Of a DNA stretch of 64,000 nucleotides, positions 54,605 to 64,000 are shown piece after piece. How positions within the stretch are numbered: position 1 is the stretch's first letter; every line of letters begins with the position of its first letter. The stretch spans positions 26,823 through 90,822 of the forward strand of contig NBBA01000029.1 of assembly GCA_002794785.1 (NCBI GenBank), read 5' to 3'. The notes under the pieces are model-generated. The model worked only from the letters and a program-made list of their open reading frames with translations, did no database searches and was not told the DNA's origin. The translations under genes and the position numbers were made by a program. This DNA comes from Coniferiporia sulphurascens. Lineage: Eukaryota > Basidiomycota > Agaricomycetes > Hymenochaetales > Hymenochaetaceae.

Positions 54605-57600
54605 TGCGGCGCAGAACCTGGAGGCGGTTTTCATCAGCCCACTCTGTGTGGTGGGTCGGAAGTGGGTCACAGGGGGGCCAGACCTTACGGATCCATGGCC
54701 AGAATGTGCGGCACCCACCCAGGACATGGGTGGTGGATTGGGCTGGCCAGGGGGGGTGGTTGTGCCACCTGCAGTGCGAGATCAGGCCATGTCTGCGCCG
54801 GTAGACTGAGTCAAAGCTCAGCCAGTAGCCCCCATAGGGACCAGCATGGCAGAGGACCTGGGTGACTGCCGATAGCTCCTGGCGGGGGTGGTTGACCGAC
54901 TGGTTGAGTAACTTCCGTGGTCTGCAGGAGGGGACACCATTGACAGCCAAGTACTTGTCAGCTGTCGAGGCAAGGGGGCGGGCAAGCGAGAGGGACCATC
55001 GTTCCATTAGGGTATTGACAGCAGCCTCCTTCAGAGCAGAGGTAGAGGGGGCGAGGGAGGACAGGGGCAGATTCGTCGCAAACTTAGCCTCGTGGTCGGC
55101 CCATTCATTCCCTGGTATATCGGAGTGACCTGGACACCATATGAAATGCATGGAGAGATCTGGGTACGAGTCCAAGAGGGTCTGGACCTCAGCCTTCCAT
55201 TGATGGAGGAGATGGGCACCTGGGGCTGGCGCCCATGTGCGTATGAGGTGGAGTGCCGTCAGTGAATCTGACAGAAAGAAGATGTCAGATGTGACAGGCA
55301 GAAGCTCCCAAAGGTGGTACGTGGCCCATGAAGGCGCAGAGGTGAGCGAGAAAATCTCTGTGTCTGTTGCTGTGGTGCATGTGGGGGAGGCGAGTCGGTG
55401 CGATTTTAGACAGGTGAGGCCTGTCATGGTGCAGACAGCGGAACCAGACTTTGTGCCCATGCGAGAGCCATTGGTGAAGACCTGGAGGTGGGGGAGGGTG
55501 CTCAGGGAGTGTGCAGCATCCATGAATTCCTTGCAGGTGTCTTTGCTGACCGGAGTGATAGGAGAGGCAAACAAGACTCTTCCAGTTGTGAATGCCAGAG
55601 GGTCCATCCATGGGGGATGAGTGTATGCAGGGACCGGTTGTACCCGAGGGACCCGGACCTGCAGAGAAGTGGAAAAGGGGCGGTTAGTTACTGTTTTATA
55701 ATAACGTTTTCTACCAATGGAGTGCGGGGTGTGCCATAGGCGCAGAGAATGGAGAGTCTTAGAATATTCAAGATAATAAGAAAGGGGGGGAGGGAGCAAA
55801 GAAAATTTGTAGAAAAAGGGGAGGCACCTTTGTAGACGCCAAGAATCCATCTGCATGCCATGTTTTGTACAGCCTGCAGGCGGCTTACTAAGGTTTTTTG
55901 GCGTCGACCATGGTACCAAACTGGTGCGCCCCACGTGAGAACCAAACAGATGCAGGTGATATATAGGCGACATAGGAGGAGGGCCGAGATGCCGCGTTCA
56001 GTGTTGCCAAGGATGCGGAGGGTGGCAAGGGTGGAGAGGCCTTTGGAGCGCATTCGCTCGACGTGGGCCTTGAAGGTGAGGGCGGGGTCCCACCAAATCC
56101 CCAGCCAATGGAGGGGGATTGAGGGTCGGATGAGCGTGGATGGGCCAACCTGCACTCCGGCGGTGTCCCAGTTGGTGTATGCTGAGGACCTGCGCTGGGG
56201 CGGGTGGAAGTGAAGGCACTCTGTCTTGGTGGCCTTGATGTTAAGGCCGATGTTGCCGAAGAGAGCGTCGAGTTGGTGGTAGGTGGCAGCGAGTTGCTGG
56301 CAGTTGGATGCCACACTAGGGCTGACATGCACAAGAAGGTGATCATCCACATATGCTAGGGCAGTGGTGCCTGTTTGCTGAAATTTCCAGAGGACAATGC
56401 CTGTGAATATGGTGGATAGGATAGGGGAGACTGGCGATCCCTGAGGGGTGCCAAGGTCGGGTTTCTGGGCGGTTGGGAGGGTGGTGCCGTCGAAAGCGAT
56501 GGCGACCTGCCGATCCGTCATGAAGGAGAGGCACCAGTCCGCCATGTCAGGCGGGCACTGGAGGTCCAGCAGTTGTCAGTGGAGGAGTTGTGGGTGCACT
56601 GAATCGAAGAAACCCTGTATGTCGACCGCGAGGACTGAGCATACAAGGCCCTCTGCATGGGCGCATTCTGCTATCTGTAGGAGGTGCTGGGCGGTGTCGT
56701 AGACTGAGTGTCCCTGATGCCCCCTGTATTGGTTAGGTGGCAGCCAGTCCCGCGTGTTAGCGAGGAACTGGAGCCAGTTAGCTATGATCTTTTCGAGGAG
56801 TTTCCCTAGGGTCTCCTCAAGGGTGATGGGCCGATATGATCTTGGCGAGAACAGGTCCTTCTTGTTAGGCTTCTGTAGCATTACCACCTTTGCTGCCTGC
56901 CAGCACTTGGGGTGGTGCCCCATGCACAGGCAGTCATTGAAAAGTGTAAGTATCTCTTCAGGGTAAGCATCTACCACCCATTTTAGTGGGTGATAGCTGA
57001 TTCCTGAGAGGCCTGGAGCCAACAAGTTGGAGGTGTCGGCCAGTGCCCCTGTAAGCTCCACTAGGAGTATAGGCGGGGCAGCTGGTTGGGGGGGGGGTGG
57101 AGGGGTGAAGGCCTCTACCGGTGGTGGGGGGGCATGAAGAAGGTTGTGTGGAAGAGCTCACCTTTCTCATCGTCTGATTGGGTGAAGGTGCCATTGCCCT
57201 TTTTTAACGATGGGATGGGTGTGGGTCAGTTGCCGAGGCCGCATTTGGCCCAGCTCCAGATGTTGGTGGCGTCTGCAGAGTCGGCTTGGTCGGTGTAAAA
57301 ATGCCGCTTGGCTGCTCGTATGCCACATTTGAATGCATGGTGGGCTGCTGATCGCTGAAGGGGGGTTGTGGCCATTGATATCGCCTGGAGGAGTGATTTA
57401 CATGTCAGGGTCCACCATGGGACCTCGGTTTTGCACAGCTTGGCGAGTCAGGTGAAGGGGGCGAGGGTGGCGGTCATGGAGGCGACTACTGCCTGCGCTT
57501 TGGTGTCTAGGGTGGTGGTATCACCTGCCAGGAGGCTGAAGGTGGTTTCGAGTAATGGAAAGGCAATGTCGGTCCAGGTTTCTCTGTCGTCCAGGAGCAG

Positions 57601-58382
57601 CCGGTGTGTTTTCATGACAGGGGGTGGGGGTCGAGATGGCAGGGACCAGCGTAGCATAGCATGGTCGGACAGTGGGGAGATGGTTGACGAGCCCAAGTCT
57701 ATGATGGAGTCGGGGTTGATGGTGGGTGGGGCCCGGATCATGTCAATAGGGCACTGCCGACGATTGTCAATGGGCCGTGAGTCAGAGTCTGGGAGGTGAG
57801 CTGGCACAAGGCCATGCTCTCGGAAGAAGTCATTGAGGGGTTGCGCCCTCAAATCCTCCTGCCGAGAGGCGAGGAGTTCGGACCATGAGTGGTGGCGATG
57901 GTTGAAGTCGCCTGCCACTAGGAGGGTGGAGGCCAAGACTGGCAGGATCGTGTAGAGGAACGACTCACCTGGGTATTGTGGGGTGGTGGTGGTGCGGTCT
58001 GGTGCGTGCATCCCATAGAAGTTGCACAGTCAGATCATAAGGTGGGCGTGGATTTCAATAGTGAGGACATTGGTGCCTGATGAGGCAGCCCCGAGGACAG
58101 ACCATGAGGTGGTGGGGATGGCCCGGGAAACATACGTGACCACCCTGGGCCAAGTGGCCAGGGGTAGGACTGCTATGTACCTGGGAAGGGAGGGGACGTT
58201 GAGGACCGGTGAGCCGGTGGGGTCGGTGAGGGATGGCTGGAGGCCGATTTGGTACCAGGGGGGTTCCTGAATCAATATAACGGTGGGCGGGATGGGTCAG
58301 TAGTGAGAATCGGGATGAGGGAATGGACAGCGGCTAGAGAGTGCGTGGCATTCCACTGAAGAATAGAGATGTCTCTATTCAT
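54605..58382 (-). pseudogene. LINE-H ORF2: endonuclease, reverse transcriptase, RNase H
   Basis: Starts at ATG 58382, overlapping ORF1. Endonuclease (to about 57430): SILQWNATHSLA, IQEPPWYQIGLQP, YVSRAIPTTSWSVLG, GESFLYTI, LVAGDFNHRHHSW, CPIDMIRAPPTINPD, SDHAMLRWSLP, all key motifs kept. Reverse transcriptase (about 57060-55690): KKDLFSPRSYRPITLEE, LAVDIQGFFDSVHPQ, GTPQGSPVSPILSTIF, AYVDDHLLVHV. RNase H (about 55490-54900): FTNGSRMGT, TATDTEIFS, FLSDSLTAL, NEWADHEAK; the first motif reads FTNG where relatives read FTDG, a lost catalytic Asp. The C-terminal tail is cut by the 243-bp insertion and resumes to about 54150. Confidence 0.85.
58379..58382 (-). promoter_or_regulatory. ATGA stop-start overlap between ORF1 and ORF2
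   Basis: The ORF1 stop (TGA, 58379-58381) overlaps the ORF2 start (ATG, 58380-58382). The same ATGA is present in LINE-A (19872-19875), LINE-M (38878-38881) and LINE-E (45794-45797). This arrangement is known from some LINEs to couple ORF2 translation to ORF1 termination. Confidence 0.8.
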
Positions 58383-60403
58383 TGGTCCTCCATGTGGTCA
58401 TTGTTGGGTCCATCAACGACTGCCTCGATTTGGCGGAAACGCCATTTCTTGGGGCATTGAGGTAGGGTAGCGGGGTGGTCGCCTTTGCAGTTTGTGCAGT
58501 AGCAGGGGTGAGGGCAGTGGTTGCCCTTGATGGCTTCGGAGGCGCAAGATGTGCACAACTTATGGTGGTTGCAGGTGAGATGTCCTCCTCCACAGTTGGC
58601 GCAGCAGGGCTGGGCGCGGCACCCCCTCGTTCCATGGCCGAGGCCCTGGCAGCGCTCACATTGTGTGAGGCCGGGACAGTATGGTGGGACTGAGAGGGAG
58701 AGGGCGGAGCCAAATAGCCATACATGTGGGTGCTTGAGGAGTTGCGCCCTGATGGATCCATCGGGGTCGGAGAAGGAGAATGCCACTGGGCACTTCTGGA
58801 GGGTCAGGAGGTGCTCTTCAGTGGCAGCGAAGTGAGGGTTGACTACAAAGTCGAGGGGGTGGAGAGACAGATTGTTCCGTATTTCGGCCATGAGGGCCTT
58901 GGGGGATATGGTGTGGCCATTCTGACCAAAGAGGTAGTCCACACAGGGCACCATGGAGATGCGGAGGGCAGACCGGGGGTGGACACAGATGGGGGTGAGC
59001 ATGTACTGCTCGGGGATCTTGTCGACTGGGACCGAGAGGCAGCGCTCACGCATGTGGGCCACGAAGGCCACGGAGTGTCGATCAATGATCATGTCCATGG
59101 CTGGGGAGGCAGAGGTGGGGCACTTGGTGAAAGAGGTCACGAGGTTCCCCTTCACGTTGAAGGGGGAGGCCAGGACTGTGACCTGGTCAGCAGTGGGGAG
59201 GGAGGAGAAGAACTCACGAGCAGTGGCGGTGAGGCGCATGGCTGGGAGCTGGATCTCAGATTTAAGCGAAATTGCTGGGAGGAGGGCCAGGGTGGGGTCC
59301 TTGGCATACATCAGGGGTGGGGGTGGAACTTGGCGTTGCTTTTTCTTCTTCTTGTGGGTCACTGTTGTAAAGACAGTGCCCGGAGCAGGTGCAGCAGGGT
59401 TGGGGTTGGAGGCGGTGGGTGGAGCTGGGGCAGCCGCCACCTGGGCATAGGATATTGGTGCCGCGGCGATGGTGGCCTGGGGGGTGGTGGTAGGGGCCTG
59501 GGCCTTCTGGGCTGGTGGGGCACGGGGGGCGGGCCGGTTGACAAGGGTTGAGACCTGTTGGGAGATGGAAGCGACCTCTGTGGAGAGCTGCTTAACAATG
59601 TTAGTCAGCGCGGCCACATCGGGCAAGACGTTAGCGGTTCTGGGGGTCCTGGTCTGGGCAGAGGGTTGGGGGGTGGTGGCCAGGGTCCTTTGACGGGGGG
59701 GGGCTAGGGCAAAGGGTGCTAGGAGGGAGGCTTCCGCTCCCTTCCTGGCAAAGTTGTAGGCCATCTCCATGTTGCGGGAGACGATGTGTTGGGGGTCCTT
59801 CTCGTCCCTAATAATGCCGGTGATGGTTTGCTGAAGGTTCCAGAGGAGGTCCCCTACAAACTGGGTGGCGGCCGTGTCGGTCTCAGCGATATTGGTGCGG
59901 AGGGTCTTCTGGTCGAAGTCCTCCAAGGCATGGGAGATGGAGTACATGAACCCCGCCATGTGCGGCTCGAACTGGTCTCGAGGGCGGGGGCAGGGGGTGT
60001 GCGGGGAGAGGCTCTCTGCGGAGCGCTTGTGGGTCAGCGGTGGCGAGGGCATGTGTGGGTTCTCGAGGATGTCCTCCATCCCACTGGACTCGTTGGAGCT
60101 GGCCAGGGGGTTGGAGCCTTCAGACGGGGGGCAGCTGATGTGCGCAAAAGACCGAGTAAACTCGGTGTTCGAGACACCAATGACAGGGGACGGAGCAAGC
60201 CGGAGAGCGTCTGGGGACAATGCTGGGAGGCCTGGGTCGATTTGGGCAGGGGTGGGGGTTGTGCCGTGCATCGCAGCAGCGACATTGCCGGCAGCCACCC
60301 AATTGGCAGTGGCCCTGTCAGCATCGGTGCTGGCTGATGAGGGAGGTGGGAGGGGTGGTTGAGTCGAATGTAGAGCATTTCTGTATCCACTGGGGTTCAA
60401 CAT
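58379..60403 (-). CDS. LINE-H ORF1, complete zinc-knuckle RNA-binding protein
   Basis: 674 uninterrupted codons, the only complete ORF1 in the window. It binds the element RNA to form the retrotransposition particle. N-terminal Ser/Pro/Ala-rich region (1-150), a conserved block AGFMYSISHALEDFDQ with ATQFVGDLLWNLQQTI and DPQHIVSRNMEMAYNFAR (about 165-240), an Ala/Pro-rich middle, a basic KKKKKQRQ stretch (about 355), PPLMYAKDPTLALLP, FFSSLPTADQVTVLAS, PRSALRISMVPCVDYLFGQ, CPVAFSFSDPDGSI, then three Cys/His knuckles (CERCQGLGHGTRGC, CCANCGGGHLTCNH, CTNCKGDHPATLPQC) and PKKWRFRQIEA. The start ATG at 60403 follows about 57 bp of leader. The stop overlaps ORF2. Confidence 0.9.
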   Translation of the reverse strand: MLNPSGYRNALHSTQPPLPPPSSASTDADRATANWVAAGNVAAAMHGTTPTPAQIDPGLPALSPDALRLAPSPVIGVSNTEFTRSFAHISCPPSEGSNPLASSNESSGMEDILENPHMPSPPLTHKRSAESLSPHTPCPRPRDQFEPHMAGFMYSISHALEDFDQKTLRTNIAETDTAATQFVGDLLWNLQQTITGIIRDEKDPQHIVSRNMEMAYNFARKGAEASLLAPFALAPPRQRTLATTPQPSAQTRTPRTANVLPDVAALTNIVKQLSTEVASISQQVSTLVNRPAPRAPPAQKAQAPTTTPQATIAAAPISYAQVAAAPAPPTASNPNPAAPAPGTVFTTVTHKKKKKQRQVPPPPLMYAKDPTLALLPAISLKSEIQLPAMRLTATAREFFSSLPTADQVTVLASPFNVKGNLVTSFTKCPTSASPAMDMIIDRHSVAFVAHMRERCLSVPVDKIPEQYMLTPICVHPRSALRISMVPCVDYLFGQNGHTISPKALMAEIRNNLSLHPLDFVVNPHFAATEEHLLTLQKCPVAFSFSDPDGSIRAQLLKHPHVWLFGSALSLSVPPYCPGLTQCERCQGLGHGTRGCRAQPCCANCGGGHLTCNHHKLCTSCASEAIKGNHCPHPCYCTNCKGDHPATLPQCPKKWRFRQIEAVVDGPNNDHMEDQ

Positions 60404-60460
60404 GGGGGAGTTTTAGCTGCCCACACTAGTCGATGGTGGTGGTTACTGGTCAAGAAGGAT

Positions 60461-60553
60461 GGACGGGCGCCTCTGTTGTTATGTAGTTAGGGCCCCCCCT
60501 CCGGGGGGCAGCTTGTAATTATGTAATACTGCAGGAATAATAATAATAAAAAA
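60461..60553 (+). mobile_element. LINE-I, 93-bp 3' stub
   Basis: Only the last part of a LINE in plus orientation: GGGCGCCTCTGTTGTTATG, hairpin, CTGCAGGAATAATAATAAT and a short A-run. An extreme 5' truncation lying between the 5' end of LINE-H and LINE-J. Confidence 0.85.
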
Positions 60554-61592
60554 GTGGGTGGTCAACTGAATGCATGAGTAGCTTTCATGGTCGGCATGAG
60601 GGGAGGCCATGAACTGCCAAGTACTTATTGGTGGTTGAGGCGAGAGGGCAGGCTAGTGAGAGCGTCCATTGTTCCATGAGGGTGCGGACTGCGACCTCTT
60701 TTAGTGCGGAGGTGGAGGGTTTGAGGTCAGATGGGGGGAGCTCTGTTGCCAGCTTCGCTTCTGTGTCAGCCCATTCATTGCCGGGGATGTCCGAGTGTCT
60801 GGGGCACCATACAAAATGAACGGTGAGCTGGGGGTATGAGTCCAGCAGAGTCTCCACACCCGCTTTCCAGATGTGAAGGAGGTGGGCACCTGGGGTGGCA
60901 GCCCACATGCAGAAAAGGTGTAGTGCGGTCAGCGAATCAGACAGGAAGAAGATGTCTGATGCGACATGCAGCTGCATGGGGAGGCGGCATGCTACCCAGC
61001 CGGGGGCTGTTGTTAGGGAGAACTCCTCGGCATCTGTGGTGGTGGCGCAGGTGGGGGACTCCAGTCGGTGAGACCGGAGGTGGGTGGAGCCTTGCATTGC
61101 ACAGATGGCCAAGCCCGACTTTTCATCAATGCACAAGCCATCTGTGAATACTTGGACATGGGGGGTGGAGCTGAGGGCTCAAGCGGTGCTCATGAATTGC
61201 TTGTGAGTGTCGGCGCTGACCGGGGTGGGGGGCATGGTGAAGTGGACTCGGCCGTTGGTGAAGGCCAGGGGGTCTGTCCATGGGGGATGCATGTATGCAG
61301 GGACCTGTTGAACCTGGGGGGCTCAGACCTGCAAAGAAAGGGAGAAAGGTCTGTTAGCTACATTTTTAAATAATTTATGGCCAATAGAGTGGGGGGTGTG
61401 CCATAGGCACAGAGAATGGGTAGTCTTTATATACTCAAAATAGAAAGAGAGAGGGGGAACGGAGCAGAGAAAATTGGTGGAGTGGGGGGAGGCGCCTTTG
61501 AAGATGCCCAGGATCCAGCGGCAGGCCGTGTTTTGCACAGCTTGGAGGCAGTTTACCAGTGTTTTTTGGCGGTGACCATGGTACCAGACTGG
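60554..61592 (-). mobile_element. LINE-J, RNase H and end of reverse transcriptase
   Basis: Minus-strand fragment. RNase H frame 60585-61136 (SGLAICAMQGSTHL, DAEEFSLTTAPGW, FFLSDSLTALHLF, NEWADTEAKLATELPP) and upstream the PPWTDPLAF joint, RWILGIFKGASPHSTNF and QNTACR. It has neither 3' tail nor 5' domains and meets LINE-O head to head at 61592/61593. Confidence 0.87.
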
Positions 61593-62969
61593 CGCCTCAG
61601 GAATAGGCTACCGCCCACTAAAATGGGTGGTGGATGCCTACCCCGAGGAGACCCTTACGCTTTTCAATGACTGTCTGCACCTGGGGCACCACCCTGAGTG
61701 CTGGTGGGCGGCAAAAGTGGTAATGCTCCAGAAGCCAAACAAGAAGGACCCCTTCTCACCGCATTCATACCAGCCCATCACCCTCAAGGAGACCCTAGGG
61801 AAACTCCTCAAAAAGATAATAGCTAACCGGCTCCAATTCCTCGCAAACACAAGGAATTGGCTGCCACCTAACCAATATGGGGGGCGTCAAGGCCACTCAG
61901 TCTACGACGCTGCCCAGCACCTCTTACAGATTGCGGAATGTGCCCACTCGGAGGGCCAGGTCTGTTCAGTCCTAGCGGTCGACATTCAGGGCTTTTTCGA
62001 CTCAGTGCACCCCCAACTCCTACACTGACAATTGCTGGATCTCAGTTGCCCCTCAGATATGGCCAACTGGTGCTTATCCTTCATGATGAACTGGCAGGTA
62101 GCCATGGCGTTCGATGGTACCACCCTCCCCACCACCCCCAAACCCGACTTCGGCACCCCCCAGGGATCGCCAGTCTCCCCTATCTTGTCAACTATATTTG
62201 TGGGGGTGGTCCTCCGGCGCTTTCACCAAGCTGGCACCACCGCCCTGGCATATGTTGATGACCATTTACTTATTTGTGTAGGTCCCTCAGTGGCATCCAA
62301 CTGCCATGCCCTCACCCACACATACCATCAACTCGACACCCTCTTCGGCACCATCGGTCTCAACATCGAAGCCGCCAAGATGGAGTGCCTCCACTTTCAC
62401 CCTCCTTGGCAATGCATCGGCTATGAAGGCTGGGACACTGCCAGCGTCCAGGTCAACCCCGACACCCTGATCCACCCCTCAATCCCACTCCGATGGCTGG
62501 GGATATGGTGGGACCCAGGCCTCTCCTTCAAGCCCCATGTCGAACGCATGCGCTCAAAAGGGCTCTCCACTCTCGCTGCCCTCTGCATTCTGGGTAACAC
62601 CCAATGCGGTATCTTGGCCCTTCTCCTCTGCCACCTCTACACCACCTGCATCCACTCCGTCCTGTCATGGGGTGCGCCGGTGTGGTACCATGGCCGCCGC
62701 CAAAAAACCTTGGTAAACCATCTCCAAGCCATGCAAAACACGGCCTGCCGCTGGATCCTGGGCGTCTTCAAAGGCGCCTCCCCCCATTCCACCAATTTTC
62801 TTTGCTCTGTTCCCCCTCTCTCTTTCTACTTTGAGTATATAAAGACAACCCATTCCCTGCGCCTTTGGCACACACCCCACTCCATTAGCCAGAAATTATT
62901 TAAAAATGTAGCTAACAGACCTTTCTCCCTTTCTCTGCAGGTCCGAGCCCCCCGGGTTCAACAAGTCCC
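61593..62969 (+). mobile_element. LINE-O, reverse transcriptase fragment
   Basis: Plus-strand reverse transcriptase from SGIGYRPLKWVVDAYP to the RVQQVP joint. Two frames in line, 61594-62028 and 62032-62969, are separated only by a TGA at 62026-62028 (LLHxQLLD). Motifs: PNKKDPFSPHSYQPITLKE, LAVDIQGFFDSVHPQ, GTPQGSPVSPILSTIF, AYVDDHLLICVG. It is cut at 62970 by the 3' end of another LINE. The amino acids after 62969 in this frame come from that insertion, not from the LINE. Confidence 0.88.
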
Positions 62970-63303
62970 CTTTTTTTTTTTTTTAAATTATTCCTGCAGT
63001 ATTACATAATTACAAGCTGCCCCCCCAAAGGGGGGGCCCTAACTACATAACAACGGAGGTGCCCATCATCACGCATCACACAAAACTGGGCGGGGGCTCT
63101 GCTCCCCAGAGGGGTGCCGAAGTGTGAAGAGCCCCTATTTGGTAAGAAAAGGTAGAAGGAGGAATACATATTGCTACGAACAAACTGGGCAGTTGAGGGC
63201 AGGTTAAAGTAAGAAGCTTAGAATTGGAAAGGGAGGGCGAGAGTGCCTGCCAGGATGTATTCAAAGGAATTCAAAAGGCAGTCACTAGTCAAGAGGGACA
63301 ACC
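62970..63303 (-). mobile_element. LINE-P, 330-bp 3' stub
   Basis: Minus-strand 3' UTR of a LINE: T-run 62970-62984, ATTATTCCTGCAG, hairpin (about 63018-63037) and the 3' UTR up to about 63298. Severely 5'-truncated, or cut by the adjoining LTR. No coding sequence. Confidence 0.87.
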
Positions 63304-63865
63304 TGTTAAGCTCAACGGTTACGCGGTGATCGATGTCGGGGCTTCCTGATTGTCGGAACTGATGGTACGGCAACAGGGCTTCCTAGATGTCATAAGTCGA
63401 GGGTGATCGTCGATGGGTCTTCCTGATCGGCGATGTGGACACAGTAGGCTTCTATAGCGAGTCAGGTTACAATGAAGTGACTAATGGCCAAGTGGCGCAC
63501 AGTAGACTGGTGGTAGCAGATAATGGGCTTGTATGAACAAAGAGCACAAGCTTAGGGCTTGTGCTACTGAAGTTACATGCTTATATGCTATTCTATGTGT
63601 TTGCTACTGTAGCGACTTGGTTAGGTATGTTTACCAGACTATGGAAGGTCATGGAAACTCAAGGAATGCCTTGGTAATACAAGTATGGTGATCAGTAAGC
63701 AAAGCACGTCATGATGGTGTAGGAAGGCATCATCATGGCGTCTTATGGCATAAGGTGACAATAAGGATGAGTAAGGAAGAGAGATGGGGGAGTTGCGCTG
63801 ACTGATGATGACAAAGAGGAAGTGAGTCAGCGCATAATAAGGGAAAGTAAAGGAAAATTGTAACA
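63304..63865 (-). repeat. Solo LTR, perfect 5-bp duplication
   Basis: 562-bp LTR on the minus strand with duplications CAACC at 63299-63303 and 63866-63870. Closest by eye to the 5326 and 15209 copies. Confidence 0.95.
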
Positions 63866-64000
63866 CAACCCCTTCTTGACCTCTTACCACCACCATCTCC
63901 CTAGCGCAGGCAGCTCAAACTCCCCCATGGCAGATCGGTTCAGTGGTTGTCCACTACGATCTACAGGCCTCACTACATCTAGTTCTATGGCATCCAGGAC
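63866..64000. other. Unidentified right edge
   Basis: Last 135 bp of the window. It does not match the LINE, LTR or KDZ sequence I can compare it with. Too short to classify. Confidence 0.3.

Larger units (their letters stand above)
53821..60460 (-). mobile_element. LINE-H, near-complete reference copy
   Basis: Minus-strand LINE of about 6.4 kb (6640 bp less one foreign 243-bp insertion). T-run and ATTATTCC 3' end at 53821-53850, hairpin at about 53872-53890, 3' UTR, ORF2 (58382 down to about 54150) and a complete ORF1 (60403-58379), with a short 5' leader to about 60460. It inserted into LINE-G. ORF2 has frameshifts (near 58290, 58020, 57450 and 56575) and the insertion, so the copy is not active. 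Confidence 0.9.

Noticed and set aside
60554..62969. LINE-J and LINE-O as one 5'-inverted (twin-primed) insertion
   Set aside because: The two halves overlap by several hundred bases of the LINE consensus (from the GAPVWYHG segment to the RVQQVP joint), and J has no 3' tail. Twin priming leaves only small overlaps.

Overview
This window is repeat-rich DNA from a filamentous fungus, most likely an Agaricomycete (mushroom-forming basidiomycete). The clues are a KDZ-type DNA transposon of the mushroom kind, a Ty3/Gypsy chromovirus, non-LTR elements with a C-terminal RNase H, and short (50-85 bp) GT-AG introns in the transposon genes. I cannot name the genus. I found no ordinary host gene, rRNA or tRNA. 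Almost every coding segment belongs to a mobile element, and most are broken.

Left third (514-17774): one DNA transposon of about 17.3 kb, bounded by inverted repeats and an exact 8-bp target duplication (TTTCAAAG). It sits inside the reverse transcriptase of a LINE whose two halves flank it. On the minus strand it carries a decayed KDZ transposase (about 1795-6302) and a second conserved protein gene (about 6950-9062). On the plus strand, divergently, it carries a spliced gene (about 11388-15142, perhaps continuing to 16272). Each end has a compound repeat: a 300-bp terminal repeat, a mirrored piece of a small spliced gene, and an array rich in TGTGCACACA/GTGGCCAC. Two solo LTRs have since landed in it.

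Right two thirds (17775-63303): a nested pile of one LINE family, about 16 copies and fragments. The family encodes ORF1 with CCHC knuckles, then ORF2 with endonuclease, reverse transcriptase and RNase H. The copy at 53821-60460 is nearly complete and is the best reference. ORF1 and ORF2 overlap by ATGA in all four copies where the junction is visible. The 3' ends carry a strong hairpin and an A/AAT-rich tail. One copy (50472-53820) belongs to a different subfamily.

Eight LTRs of one roughly 560-bp family are scattered through the window, five of them solo LTRs with perfect 5-bp duplications. The parent element is represented by an internally deleted chromovirus at about 24153-28652 (integrase, chromodomain and a downstream zinc-knuckle ORF). 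Two LTRs in opposite orientation (24153-24711 and 33542-34100) flank about 8.8 kb that appears to have been inverted by recombination between them.

Relative order of events that can be read: LINE-A, then the KDZ insertion, then the solo LTRs inside it; separately LINE-E, then LINE-K and a solo LTR inside it. Copy letters (A, B, C...) are labels made up for this annotation.
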